Positions 12,141-24,804 of a stretch of 52,500 nt of DNA are shown here, piece after piece; the first letter of the stretch is position 1, and each line of letters opens with the position of its first letter. This DNA comes from Chrysomallon squamiferum (taxonomy: Eukaryota > Mollusca > Gastropoda > Neomphalida > Peltospiridae): positions 9,039,989 to 9,092,488 of the forward strand of contig CM022669.1 of the NCBI GenBank assembly GCA_012295275.1, in the 5' to 3' direction. Below the pieces are notes generated by a model. That model saw only the letters and a program-made list of their open reading frames with translations. It was not told the DNA's origin and searched no databases. The position numbers were made by a program, and so were the translations under genes.

Positions 12141-12784
12141 CTTGTAATAGGAGATAAAATTGCACCGGTTCAGGTAATTATAATAATTTCTGTAATTCAC
12201 GATTTTCGCCAATTTACCTTTATTTTTAGAAGTTAGTAATAAGTAGGCCACATATCTCCATTAAAGTAATTCGTAGTAATGACATAAAATTATAGCCGAA
12301 GGTTAGCCTTTTTTTTTTCTCTCATAAATTAAAGAATTAAATGATGTAAATAATTACATTTTAAGACAGAAAATAAAATTGTAAAATTATTTTTTACATT
12401 TACAGGTCAGTGCAACAACATTTTTCAGTAATTTTTCTATTTTGTGATTATGTTTTTTTTTTTTTTTTTTGAGAAAGATATCAAACATAAAAGGTTAGTG
12501 ATATTAATTTTTTTTTTCTTGTTCTTGCCTTTTTCTGGCCCAGGATTAATTGTTAACAATAGTTAATTGTAAAGAATTAAGAAGATAATTATAATCTGCA
12601 TTTATAGATTGTTATAAATAATTGATGAGTTTAGCCTCACGCGATGGTCTGTTATATTATCTAATTATTAAAATTAATAGGCGATTAACATTTGTATAGT
12701 TTGAATAATCTCCCTTTCAATATATATATATATTTGTGTCAATCAACATTTACCTTCGGCTTTAATAATTTGAAATGATTATTT

Positions 12785-12789
12785 TGAAA

Positions 12790-12828
<39 letters not shown>

Positions 12829-12840
12829 AACAAATAAATA
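12785..12840. repeat. (AAAT)n
   Basis: About 13 AAAT units. Poly-A-rich low-complexity DNA continues to about 13135. Confidence 0.95.
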
Positions 12841-13332
12841 AACCTCTACCACCAGAAAGAAAGAGAAAAGAAATTGAAATTAAAATAAACCTCCCCAAAC
12901 TAGAAAACAAAACAAAAACGATGAGTAAAAAAAAAAAAAAAAAAAAAATTAAATTAAAAGATAAAAAAAAAAAAACCCTACTAAAACTCATGAAACCTTT
13001 GATTTGAAAGATCAACAAATTACATCCAGAAAAAAAAAAAAAAAAAAAATAAAAATAAAAAAAAAAAGAAAGAATAAAGAACTGAAAAAAACAAATATAA
13101 CCCAACAACAAATAAATAAAAAAAAAAATTAAAACACAGCGAAAGATCAAAAAGAACCCTTAAGGCAATGAACCAGAAAATTTCTCAAAAGAAAACGTGA
13201 GCAGAAAAAAAGAAACGTGTGTTAAACAAAACGTGACTATCTACTACACGTGTCACTTTACACACTCTGGCTCAGTTAAAACTTCTCAAATCCTCATTTA
13301 CGTTAGTTTTTATTTTTTTTTTCACGACTCCG

Positions 13333-13450
13333 TATAAATAGCAAACTTGCACGTGCGAGTTCCGCAAATCGTGAAATAGCGTTTGATAATTAGGAGAAGC
13401 GCACGCGCCATAAAAACCGCGGTTTTTCTCGCGATTACGCTTGTAACAAG
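13333..13450 (+). promoter_or_regulatory. TATA box and GC-rich block, possible promoter or enhancer
   Basis: TATAAATAG at 13333-13341 is followed by GCACGTGC at about 13349 and a GC-rich stretch (GCGCACGCGCC, then CCGCGG near 13420) in otherwise AT-rich DNA. ACACGTGT lies upstream near 13243. No coding exon is evident downstream. Either a promoter or a distal element is possible. Confidence 0.3.
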
Positions 13451-14029
13451 ACGTTTGAAAGCAGGACTGCTTCCCAGTCGAGTGTTAGCGAAATCAGAAG
13501 TCGAATGTTAAACAGATCGGAGTGTTAAGAAGAAAATCGTGTTAATGAATGATAACTCAGACCCACTTTAATAACAGTTAGTATGTGTTAAACACAGAGT
13601 GTTAAATTTACGATGTCAGATGTAGACTTATACGACTGTAACTATTTTTACAATCGTTAAGTACGTTGTATTTTAAAACAGAAATATATTTCCTGATTTC
13701 TAACGAGAGTATTTAGTATATATATAAAATAAAAGAGAGAATTCGTTTCATCTACTTGACTGGATATGTTGTAGATTAGGGTGGTTGTGGCTGGGCAATT
13801 TTTTTTGTGTTATTTCTTTCACAGGATAGTTCAAACACGCCTGTCATGACACGCTAAATTGTTCTGTGTACATCAGCAGTATATGATCTTATATAGAAAC
13901 TTTTTTTAATGACAAAAAAAAAAAAAAACCCACTGAACCTCTTGGTCTTTGTCGTAGCAAACAACGGGTAGAAAGGTTGGAAATAATATAAAGGTGAAAA
14001 AAAAAGAAAAAAAAGAAAACAAATAAAAA

Positions 14030-14100
14030 TGTTCCCCACGGAGTATTGATCCTAGATGCGACTGGTTCTGAGTCGACTGTTCTACATCTTACCTGTTCAG
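14030..14100 (-). mobile_element. tRNA-derived SINE fragment (B-box part)
   Basis: The minus strand reads AGTCGACTCAGAACCAGTCG and then GGATCAATACTCCG, a near match to a pol III B box (GGTTCRANTCC) in its usual place after an anticodon-arm-like segment. The A box is eroded. It shares the AATACTCC-type B box with the 50098-50200 copy. Confidence 0.4.
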
Positions 14101-14754
14101 ATGTCAAATGTTTTTCTTTCACGAACAGAACATTGTCTTGTTTTATTTACCTAATCTGAGCTGACACGTTCAGTCGATGCATTGTCAAGACAACGCGGTA
14201 TATTAAGAACACAATCGATGTACCCGGCTCTGCTTTGCTGTTTAAATCATATCAGTCTAGATAATCTTTGTATTTACTGTTATCTAAATACAGGGGATTA
14301 ATTTTAATTTATCATATTGATTAAAAATACAAATAAATGTTTTTTTTTTTTTTTTTTTTTTTTTGTGTGCAGAATAAAATTAGAAACGTATTGAAATAAC
14401 AATCAACTTTTTGTATGAGACAACGGTGAGAAGTGAACTGTAAACAGTTTGATGTTAGTGAGTTAGAGTCTTAGTGTGTAAATTTATTTGTTATCTGTAA
14501 AAGCCGGTTAAAGGATTCAATCCTGGAACATATACAACGGGTTTCCTATCTGTTGCAATAACAAAAAGAAGAAGAAGAAGAAAAACAGGAACAAGAACAT
14601 TAAGTCAGTGCAGAAACAAAACCATAATACGCCCGAATTGTACAGGTAAATCATATTTAACGAGAAAAATATAATGAATGTAAAATAAATACACTCATGG
14701 AGAAACACAAAAACACACACAAAATAAAAAAATCAGCACTAAAAAAAACAAAAG

Positions 14755-14790
<36 letters not shown>

Positions 14791-15299
14791 AACAAACAAG
14801 AAAAACATAAAACATAAAAAACTAAACTTAAAAAAAAGACAAAAAGAAAAAATAACAACACAACAAAAAATCACAAACAAAAACAAACAATCAAACAAAC
14901 AACAAAAACAAAACAAAAATGGTAAAAATAAAACTGCACACAAAAACAACGATATAAACATGAGAAACCGAAGCTAAGAGATTCTTGCCTAAATAATTTA
15001 GTATACAGAAACAAATGTGATATTTCAACAAACTGAGTACGCAGATTTGAATACACACACTAATGCAATCTACAAAGATACAAATGTAAAAATAATCACG
15101 CAGAATCGCGTTTTCATTTTCTCGGTGTTGTTAATGGCGTTTATCACAGAAAGAAATATGGGATCGGGTCGGATCAAGAATTGTTACAGGTGGAGCAGGC
15201 AAAGGAGGATGTGGAGCATAAAAAATCCCACAGGTTTGTCAGGATGAGAATAAGCGACAAGAGCTAGGTTAAGAAACCGTCATTACCGTATCTTCTTTC

Positions 15300-15545
15300 G
15301 ATTTTCTCTATCTTTCTCTCTCTTTCTTTTTCTTTCTCTCTTTCTGCTTCTCTCTTCTCTCTGTCGTTGCCTTTTTCATTCTCAGTGCCTGTGTATCTGT
15401 GTCTCACTCATATTCAGACACAATATCTCTCTCTTTCTCCATCTCTTTCTCTCTCTCCATCTCTCTCTCTCAATCTCTACATCTATCTACCTTTCTCTCT
15501 GCCTGTCTGTTTCTTTTATTGTCTGTGTCCCTCTCTCAAGTTCAC
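15300..15545. repeat. CT-rich low-complexity tract
   Basis: Pyrimidine-rich CTTT, CTCT and CCAT mixtures on the plus strand; no splice or coding signal. Confidence 0.8.
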
Positions 15546-16639
15546 AGTCTCTTCTTGGACATACGGACACAAAAGTAAAACTTAATGAACCAAATTTTGT
15601 TTATCACTGCTATTCTTGACATCCCTCTTATACCTTCTTGGCCTGCGGCAGTACGAAATATTCAGGTGGATATTTATACAACGCACTTAAAACAATGATA
15701 ACTTGCTGTGTTGTACAAACTAGATGAAGTTTTGCTGAAGGACAAAAGGTAAGTGTTTCGTTCTCTCTGGACTGGAACCGCCGCTAGTCTTCGTTTTATT
15801 TACAAACCTATCCTAGCTCTGCAACATGTAAAGCAATTTGTCTTCTGCACATGCCACGATAACTTGATTGAGAAGAGCAGACAACGTGTTCTTTCGTCCA
15901 CTGCCAAACCAAGTCAGAATAGACTTTTCACTTTACGAGTTGACAGGCTCATTCAAACTGTTAATGTGTTGTTAATAAAAAAATAAAAAAATGATGTTGA
16001 GAGGTACACGTACAGTGCAGTTGTTACAGACATTATTGATACATTTAAAATTGTTTTGTACCTTGTAGTGTTAGAATGATGAAGACTTTAATATAAAACT
16101 TTAATATAGGCACTTAAATACATAGATATATATACATAAATACATATACATACATACAGATATATACACATACATACATATATGCATATGTACATACACG
16201 AAAAAGCACAGACAGATACAGTCATAGAGACACACATACGTACATACAAACATGACTAATTTTAAAAACTTCTGATGCAAGAATACTTTCCGTATTTTAT
16301 GCTTTTTAGATCGGTAATTTAAAAAAAAAAAAAGAAGGTTAAAAAAAAAAAAAAAAACGTTAAAAATCCACAAACCATCAACGTAATGTAATTTTTATCT
16401 CTGTACATTACTTACACTAAACCACGTTTCAAAGTAAAATCAGTTCAACTTGACGAGATTGTATTTACAACTTGAATTGTTCGTAACAGTGCGGCTCTTC
16501 TCGTTATTCCCTTCGGCCCTCGGCTGCTGTTTCGTTGTCGTTGGTCTATAAACAATTTTGTCTTCTCCAATCAAAGCTGGGTGCGTTGTCAGCATTCTAA
16601 AGTGTGTCTTAATTTTCCAGGGCAGCAATTTCAATTACG

Positions 16640-16830
16640 TGCTATCTCCTCAGAAGATGGTTCATTGAAAAATTGGTGACACCGAGTTCGCGAGAAATCA
16701 AATTAATTCTGGACCGGGTGATCCGCGGTGAAACGCAACCAATCTAAACCTCCAGTTAGCTTTTCAGAGCCGAGGCTGGGGGTGCAGGTGGGGTGGAGGT
16801 GAAAGGGAAGGGGGGTGATGCAGATGAACG
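16640..16830. other. Low-repeat G+C-richer block, possible regulatory DNA
   Basis: Balanced composition ending in the G-rich segment at 16778. No exon frame with splice sites was found. Confidence 0.25.
16778..16815 (+). other. G-rich segment with quadruplex potential
   Basis: Runs of 5, 4, 3 and 6 G with intervening GG pairs occur within 38 bases, the most G-rich strand segment in the window. Loops of 7-11 bases make a canonical quadruplex possible but not certain. Confidence 0.4.
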
Positions 16831-18396
16831 ACGAGTAAGATGAGTTTTTGATATGATTTGATTTTGGTGTTATTTAGTAAACGCTGTCAAGTTGATGAAC
16901 TGCGCTCTGCTGGTTTTTATTTATCAAACTCTGTGTGTTCCTGTGTGTGAGAAGGTGTAGAAGAATTTGTTACTGTTAGTCTATTACGGTAGTCCATTGA
17001 GTAAGTAAATTTTCTCTTATTACATCATGAAACAGGAGGAAAGGAAAATACACATCTACATATACCATTTGTATATAAGAGTTTTATTTCCACTGTTTTT
17101 CAGTTCTCTCACAGTCTTGTTCTCTGACGCTGGTCCTGGACAAGTCTGGGACTGCTGGGATTAACAACATCTTGCTCTGACTAGTTCCTTAATTTTTCAC
17201 TCGCTCTCATCATTTCGCTTATTTTTACATTAGACATATTTATATCATTTTTACGACTTATTTTATTTTAAAACTGAAATGCGCTGTTTGACATATCTGT
17301 TTTATAACTAAGTTTATTTTAACGTTTACAGGATTTCGATATTATTTGGTGTGACGGATCATTATATTCACTGTTTTCTATTACAGTCAGTGTGTCGTGT
17401 TTATCAAAGAAACTGGTTAGTGCTGTCCTGTCTGTACCAGCAAAAATGTTAATCAATTTTATTTTCTAATAATAGATCCACATTCTATCAAATTATAATG
17501 TTAGATAATAAACAAATGTTAACGTTGAAATGTGTTGTTAATTTTTTTTAATGTATTCAGTTAAAATACTTTTACGTTTTTTAATTTACTGAGAAGTAGG
17601 TACTAAATATATTTACCCTTACCCCTGTCTAAATCACTGACCGATATCAAACCTGTTCTCTCGTGTTTGTGATTATAAGACTCACGGAAACACACGAAGT
17701 ATGCGTCCTTCTTTTTCAGCTAACACTATCCGGAACCTTCCAGTTCAAGAAAGCAACGAATTAAATTTAAATTTTTGTGAAAACTAATTAAATTATTCAA
17801 CTTCAATTTTTTTTTTTTTTTTTTTAAAGATCCCTCACTCGTGAAAAAACCACACGTGAATTCCCGGGACAAACGCTGGACAGACAAAAAGCCCCAGCGG
17901 ACACCGAGCGAGAGAGAGAGTCGACGTGTTCACGCAAACTCGTTCAGACGTTTGTCCTCATTTCAGACAAAAACTTCCAAACTCGAATGAAACAAAATGT
18001 CAGATGCTGCCATCCAGAGATCAACAGAGTAAATTTTTAATGCTGCTTTTGACGCCTTTTCTCAAGTCCTTTTCCACATTTTTTTTTAATTTTTTAATTT
18101 TTTTTTTGTTTGGAAAGATCGAATAAATTTTAAACTTTTTATTCTTTAAGAAAAAAAAAAAAAGGATCTGAAAAAGGTTAAATGACAGTAGCACCTGACG
18201 TCACATAAACTTACACACGCGTGTTAATCTTCAAAATATAGCCAGTTTTTTTCTTTCGCAGGGGGCTGTCGTTTGATGCAAGATATTTTTATTTATTACT
18301 CTCTCTCTCTATGGTTGAAATCAAAAACACAGAGCCGGGTTCAGGGATGATCACATGGGGGGTCTTCATAGCATCCATTCTTAGAAACAGCTCACA
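16831..18396. other. Noncoding DNA, few repeats
   Basis: Mostly unique AT-rich sequence with poly-T at 17808. Nothing recognisable. Confidence 0.5.
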
Positions 18397-18543
18397 GTTC
18401 TGTCTGTTTGATTTCGAGTTCGCTATGAAGACAAGCTCAGACAAAGTTCTGTCACTTTGATTTCGAGTTCGCTATGAAGACAAGCTCAGACAAAGTTCTG
18501 TCTGTTTGATTTCGAGTTCGCTATGAAGACAAGCTCAGACAGA
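18397..18543. repeat. Minisatellite, 49-bp unit x 3
   Basis: Three consecutive units (18397-18445, 18446-18494, 18495-18543) share GATTTCGAGTTCGCTATGAA followed by GACAAGCTCAGACA. Only one to four bases differ between units. A short inverted partial copy (GGTCTTCATAGC) precedes the array at 18361. Confidence 0.9.
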
Positions 18544-18736
18544 GACTGAGATCAAACGTCACGTGTGTATTTAATAACATAACGAAATACTAAAAGTAAA
18601 TTTATTAAAAATAACGTCACGAGGTGTTGGTTTGTTACAACACATTTACTTTCGTTAGCTATCATTTCTGCAGCTCGGTAAGATGTAATCGTTGTAAAGC
18701 AATACAGTATTTATTATTAGCACAATGTTTTAAATG

Positions 18737-18794
18737 TACAGAATTTTAATAATAATGATAATAATAGTAGTAGTAGTAGTAATAATAATAATAA

Positions 18795-18841
<47 letters not shown>

Positions 18842-19140
18842 ACTGAAAAATAATTAAAAAGCTAAAAATAATACAATATATATATATTAAAAACAGTTCA
18901 GATAATTTTAAATGGTGTTATGCAACAACAGATGTTTTCTTTCACAAATGTAGAATATACAGAATTTTAATAATAATAATAATAATAGTAGTACTACTAA
19001 TAAATAAATAAATAAATTTAAAAATAATTAAAAAGCTAAAAATAATGAAGTAATATAATATATATATATTAAAAACAGTTCAGATAATTCTAAATGGTGT
19101 TATGCAACAACAGATGTTTTCTTTCACAGATGTAGACTAT
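18737..19140. repeat. Tandem duplication, 221-bp period
   Basis: Unit 1 (18737-18957) and unit 2 (18958 to about 19140) both run from TACAGAATTTTAATAATAAT through an (AAAT)n tract and TTAAAAAGCTAAAAATAAT to ATGGTGTTATGCAACAACAG and TTTCTTTCACA. The second unit has a shorter (AAAT)n tract. Confidence 0.85.
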
Positions 19141-19495
19141 GCAGACCCCTCCAACACTTATTTTCAGATCCGCTCCCGTAACATTCCAATCCACTCGTTT
19201 TTTTCTCTCAATTGTTTCATTCTCCACACAAGAGGATTCTGTTTCATGTTTTGTGGTTTTATGATAACCGACGCGCGTTCGGCCATTATTCACCAAATTT
19301 GATCGTTTTATTTTGGAGCTAAGTGTCAGCTTGATATGTTTTCCTTAGATATGACAAACGGAGCTCATAACATTGCGAGAGAACCTTTAAAACGTTCACG
19401 TTTATTACATAATGGCACAGCTCTGAGATAAACCGAGGTGTAAATTGCGCTAACAGGCGAGTTTGTGTGTGCGCGCGCCGAGTTTCCTGTATCAG

Positions 19496-19563
19496 TTTTA
19501 CAACCATCGTGTTTACACGTATTAATGCTCGTTAATGGCGCCTCTTAAAAAGTAGTTTTCTGT

Positions 19564-19647
<84 letters not shown>

Positions 19648-19780
19648 TTACAGCGTCTGAACAAACCATCATATTTACACGTATTAAAACTCGTTAATAG
19701 CACCTCTTAAAACGTAGTTTTATGTAACGTCTCTCTCTCTGTGTGTGTGTTTGTGTATTTGAGAGAGAAAGAGAAAGAGA
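19496..19780. repeat. Tandem duplication of ~163 bp with embedded GT/GA microsatellites
   Basis: The segment AACCATCGTGTTTACACGTA ... TAACGT at 19500-19565 recurs with substitutions at 19662-19730. Each copy is followed by (GT)n, (CT)n or (GA)n runs. The first microsatellite block (19566-19645) is (GT)n then (GA)n. Confidence 0.75.
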
Positions 19781-20439
19781 CAGAAATAGGGATATATATA
19801 TATATATATCACAACACAAATTAAATATATGTTCAATAGAATGTTTGACGGAGAGATGAAAAGAAAGAATGACAGACAAAGAGTCAGATAGAATGAGAGA
19901 GCGAGGGAGAAAAAAGTTTAAAAAAAAGATAGACAAAGAGAGTTATAGAAACTCGGAGAAAGTGAAAGAAAGAAGGGAACGGAGAGAGAAAGCGAAATCC
20001 TAATACCAAAGAAATTCAACTACATGTACAATAGGAAGTTTGCCAGTCGAATTTATCTCTGTCTGTCTAATAACAAGGTGTTTTGAGTTCAGTTAGAACC
20101 TTTAAGAGAAACTGAAAGATTTCCGTAAATCCTGGGATCACAGTGCAAGTCACTAGTGACATTTTTCCGATTATAGTGATTACAGTGATTCAGACACAAT
20201 TGTCATCATGCAGACTACGATTGGAAAATTACAGAAATTCTTTAAAACAAATTTACTTCGTAAATTCTTACCATCGAAATTTTTATTAAATAATAGCAAA
20301 AAAAACCAAAAACATTATTTACATAGATTTAAAAAGGAATTATGGTGATGAAAACGAAAGAAGTAAAAATGACAGTGTACGGGGACGTAATGATAGCAAT
20401 ACAATAAACGGCACTCGTTAGAGATAAATCGCGCAAAAT
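19781..20439. other. AT-rich noncoding DNA with GA-rich low-complexity parts
   Basis: 19760-20000 is purine-rich on the plus strand. No gene seen. Confidence 0.5.
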
Positions 20440-20710
20440 CGATGTTTACTTTTGTCAACAAACGCACACAATTACAGTCTGCGAGAGATGCAGAGCAAAG
20501 CAAAAATTGCTCTGATTAATGTAGGAGATTGAGTAACTTTGTGTGCGATTACAGAGGTCGATTACGTTTAATGAAGCCCTCCAGAATTTCTTCTGCATTT
20601 TATGGCAGACGTCAGCCAGTTAACTTTGGTTTCTAGCAGACGTCAAAAGATCAGTTCTCATCTGCTGCAGACGAAACTAGTTTGTCGTTTGATTTATGAC
20701 TGGATGTCTG
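20440..20710. other. Low-repeat block, possible regulatory DNA
   Basis: Balanced composition with repeated GCAGACGTCA motifs (near 20606 and 20637) and GATTA-type sites. No coding frame. Confidence 0.25.
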
Positions 20711-21212
20711 CCGTTTTCTTCTAACTCTGAACTTATATACACAAATAGATCGTAATGTCTCCCGTAGGTAATAATACAGATATATTGTCAGAGACGGACA
20801 TCAGATATAGAAGGAAAAAAAAACAAAAAAAAGGAATACAAAAAAACCCATAATACTCACCTCGATAATAAAAAGAGTAAAAATAAAATGAAATAAAATA
20901 GAGAGAAAGACAGAGAGAGAGATAGAGAGAGAGAGAAAGAGAGAGAGAGATAATAATTAGTGAAAGAATGTATGTGTGTCTGCGCGTGCACGTGTGCACT
21001 GAAAACACAGTAATTAAAAACGCTAAAAATAAATGAATGAAGAATGTCACAAAATTATTAAAAATACCCTTTTCATCCTTAAAAGTAATCTATGTTAAAT
21101 TACATGATGTTATGCTATATTATATTATATTATATTATATTTACACTGAATCTGATAGATAACTTGCACTCATACAAAGATTACTATAAATATAAAACCG
21201 ATAACTGATTGA

Positions 21213-21401
21213 CACACACGCACCCCCCACACAGAAACACCCACACAATCACCCACACACCCACACACACCCACCCACCCACACACCCACTCACACACAC
21301 ACACACACAGACACATTCACACACACTCACACACACACCCACACACACCCACACACCCACACACCCACTCACACACACACACACAGACACATTCACACAC
21401 A

Positions 21402-21447
<46 letters not shown>
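21213..21447. repeat. CA-rich array with ~77-bp higher-order repeat
   Basis: CACACC, CACTCA and CA units. The block CCCACTCACACACACACA ... CAGACACATTCACACACACT recurs about 77 bp later (near 21285 and 21362), so the array grew by duplicating a longer unit. Confidence 0.85.
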
Positions 21448-21449
<2 letters not shown>

Positions 21450-22921
21450 GACAGACACGTCTGCTAACCACTAACCGTGAGCCTGCAGACAGGACTCAAT
21501 ATTTTTCTTATTAGTCTGCTGATAACAAATCCATCGATCAAGCGGCTCTCATACATAAATCATTTCTGCTTCTAATTTAAGAGTATTTATATCATGTTAA
21601 TTCTGTAATTAGCTGTCGTTAATACCGCGACCACGTCACTGACGAATAAACCGAAAAATAAAGACAGTCGCCGTGTCTGTATTCTGAATCCTTATTTATA
21701 AAGTCTGGCTGTCATAAAATACTATATATATATATGTGTGTGTGTGTGTGGGTGTATGGCTGTGTGTGTGCGTGTGTGTGTGAGAGTGTGTATATATATG
21801 TATATATATATATGTGCATGTGTTTGTATATATGTATACACGTGTTATATACTTAGTACTTTATTTAATCTTCATACTAGTCTTTACTAACAATAAAGTA
21901 TGAAGACAAAATTACCATTGTGAACACGACAGTGGATTCTCGCAGTCGCTTATATAATATAATATATACAGTGTATATATATATGATATTTCAAATAGTA
22001 TATTTTCAATGTTGTATCAGATTCTGTACTAGGTGACATCGTGCAAGATCATCAGTTTATTATTATCTTGTACTTTGTTATTAGGAAAGGTTGTAGGAAG
22101 AATAACCAGGAAATATAAACACTACATTTAGGACATTGGTTCCTATGCTTTCATTACAGCAATTCTAGACGTAATATTCTTAAAGTTTACAGACATTTTT
22201 TGTGTAACTTTAAACCCATTAAAAACTTACTGAAAACAATATACATGTTTGCGTGTTTATATCGAAATCTGTATCTATCTGTCGATCTTTCTATCGTTCT
22301 GTCTGTGTGTCTGTCTCTCTATCTGTTTATTTATTAACAGCCGCAGTGTTGATCGTATCAGGCAACTGTGAAGAAAAATATGCAAGCACTTTAAAAAAAA
22401 AAACGATTTTTCTTTCTTTAGTTTGTTACAATATTACAAGTTGATACAGTCCTAGAATATACCTCCTCTTTCAGAGTAAACGTCCCTTCAGGGTATCAAA
22501 TAATTTAATTCATTAGACATCAGCCACAATTTTCATTAAACATTTATTTATATATATATAAAAGAAACCCAGAAAGATCCACACAAGATGCCACAGCCTT
22601 TATATATCAAAATCTGCCCTTGATATACCTCACAGACTTTTTTTTTTTGTTTCGCACACAGAAATAAATTTTATGTGTATTTAAAAGAAGAAGTATAAAT
22701 TACGTCTATCTCCTGATGTGTGCTAGCACGTAATAACGCAAACTGGCTGTGAGAGATGCAGTTTCTAGATAGGAAAATCTCAGTCGTAAAACATGATAGA
22801 TTGGTGTGTGGTACGTCTAGCGTTAAATTACTCACGCGTTTAAATTTCCCTACTTTGAGAACTTTTAAACGTCTGTGAAGTAATCAGTTATCCAAGACGG
22901 AAACGCTAGATAAGTTTAGTG

Positions 22922-22959
<38 letters not shown>

Positions 22960-23169
22960 ATAAAAATGTAAAAGAAGAAGAAGAAACTATCAAACCCTCC
23001 AAAAAAAAAAAATTTTTTTTTTTATAAAATAATTAATTAAAAAAATAAAAAAATAAAACAGAAGAGAAAAAAAAGAGTTAATAAATAAGTAAGAATGTAA
23101 ATAAGTAAGTAAGTTATTAAACCTGAGACGAGTCTTGTAGGTTTTGACGCAGATCTGTTTTGTAACGGA

Positions 23170-23172
23170 GAC

Positions 23173-23247
<75 letters not shown>
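23170..23247. repeat. (GA)n microsatellite
   Basis: About 78 bp of GA with one interruption. Confidence 0.95.
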
Positions 23248-23250
<3 letters not shown>

Positions 23251-23287
23251 TGATGTATCTGTGTCACACACGAAGCTTCACCGTTTC

Positions 23288-23381
23288 TTACAAAACTTCA
23301 TCAGGAATATTTTCACTTCGCGTGATAGTCGATGTTACAAAACTTCATCAGGAATATTTTCACTTCGCGTGATAGTCGATG
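23288..23381. repeat. Perfect tandem duplication, 47 bp x 2
   Basis: 23288-23334 and 23335-23381 are identical, beginning TTACAAAACTTCATCAGG and ending GATAGTCGATG. A partial third unit (TTAGACGATG) follows. A perfect copy implies a recent event. Confidence 0.9.
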
Positions 23382-23439
23382 TTAGACGATGTTCTGTGGG
23401 AAAAAAAACAAAGAGACTTTAACTCTCGCTTGTTTGATT

Positions 23440-23720
23440 AAATTGTACTTAATAGCGCGAGAGTTTTAGAAAACTGATGTGAAATGGAGGTCGGGATCTT
23501 TGTCGAGTGATCGGCTTGAGGCTGGAAAACAGGTTTGCGTGAAAAGCGATATCTCGATACGATAATCGACGTGCGGCGATTATTCCTGGTCCGCGTTTCG
23601 CTAATTACTCCAGTCATGACACGCTCTCTACTTTGATTTTCTTTCCATTTTTTTTTTTTTTTTTTTTCTTCTTCGTTTTCTGTTATCGATCGCGAAATGT
23701 TCGTGCAGTCGGAGAAAGAA
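23440..23720. other. Low-repeat block, possible regulatory DNA
   Basis: G+C-richer than its surroundings, with CGATATCTCGATACGATAAT CGACG and CGCTAATTACTCC. The minus-strand frame of 95 codons lacks any recognisable domain and includes a poly-lysine run. Confidence 0.25.
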
Positions 23721-24148
23721 ATCAATGTAAGTTTTTCTACAATTGATATTTGATTGCTTATCTATTTAACAGCTTTCAATATATCGCATGTAATAAAATC
23801 ATAAATAAAAAAGGAAAAATCGAAAAGAGTTTCTCCAACGATGATGTAATATGGAACTGAAGTGTCGATGATTTGAGCGTGTTTGTGTGCGTCTGTGAGT
23901 AATTTGTGTAAAGTCTTTGTGTAGACGTGAACTAACTAATATACATTGTTTGTTATTAGTAAAACGAGTTTCAGTATGAAATTTCTGGGATGTTAATAAA
24001 ACTCTTTTTTATTTTTTATTTTATTATAACGTCACTTCTTTTAGAGAAATGTTAAAAACAGTAAATAAATAAACAAATAAATCAATAAATAAAGCAAAAA
24101 ATTAAAATTAAAAATAAAAAATAAAATTAAAAACACAAAAACGAAATG

Positions 24149-24335
24149 ACAAATTCAAAGCATCAGACGACAAAAAAAAAATAAATAAATAAATAAATAA
24201 AAAAAAGAGTTATATTCAGTTTTCATAAATGACATAGTAGCTTATAAATATGGAATTATAAGGAATCAATTAATAATCTTTGACATTCATGGTTATATTA
24301 ACATAAATATTTTCTGCTGTTAAAAAGAACAGCTA
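24149..24335 (+). repeat. Left arm of a long inverted repeat (~187 bp)
   Basis: From ACAAATTCAAAGCATC to AACAGCTA this segment is the reverse complement of 26168-26347. The core of about 128 bp (starting at GTTATATTCAG) shows a single mismatch by eye. The outer part differs mainly in the length and composition of an A-rich stretch. The arms are separated by about 1.8 kb. It is an unnamed dispersed repeat; transcribed across, it would fold into a long hairpin. Confidence 0.85.
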
Positions 24336-24771
24336 CGTCTTTGAATAAATCAGTGAACAGTTTGTATCTGGCATATTATAGAATTTTAAACAAAATTTAT
24401 CTGTACAGTCATCAGGGTTGTTTTAAAACATTTGACAAGAAATATCTTCTCAGCCAGGTCTGAAATTGCAATAAATTTAAATCAAATGAAAAACAATAAC
24501 TCAGAGAAATAAAAAAAATTATATCGCTCAAAAAAAAAAAAAAATAAAAATAAAAAAAAAAAATAATTAAAATAATTAAAAAAAAAGGAAAAACCAAAAA
24601 AGTAAAAATAATAAATTTTATATATATAAAAATAATAAATAAATAAATAAAAGAGAAAAAAATAACCACAGCGAACAAAACGACAACGAACAAACAAAAG
24701 TTAATGTAATCAGCACAAAAAAGTCCAAGCTAACAACAACAACAAACATTCAGTTAATAAGATAGCAACAG

Positions 24772-24804
<33 letters not shown>

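Larger units (their letters stand above)
9217..13332. other. Very AT-rich, microsatellite-dense noncoding DNA
   Basis: Dominated by simple repeats listed separately and A-rich low-complexity DNA (10670-11220, 12780-13135). I see no gene. Confidence 0.6.
13451..16639. other. Noncoding DNA with poly-A/T and CT tracts
   Basis: Holds the SINE fragment near 14050, poly-T at 14340, poly-A at 14757 and the CT-rich tract. A 77-codon frame at 15753-15986 is not convincingly a gene. Confidence 0.5.
20711..23287. other. AT-rich noncoding DNA with CA, TATG and poly-A tracts
   Basis: Contains the 21213-21447 array, (TG)/(TATA) mixtures at 21721-21850 and poly-A at 22926. No exon supported. Confidence 0.55.

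Noticed and set aside
14060-14095. Strong-looking donor AACAG|GTAAGAT on the minus strand
   Set aside because: It falls in the SINE fragment and no acceptor or coding frame precedes it.
15753-15986. 77-codon plus-strand frame with a faint resemblance (KPILALQHVK...HDN) to Tc1-like transposase
   Set aside because: No DDE catalytic context, no flanking frame and no inverted repeats were found; the similarity is too weak to report.
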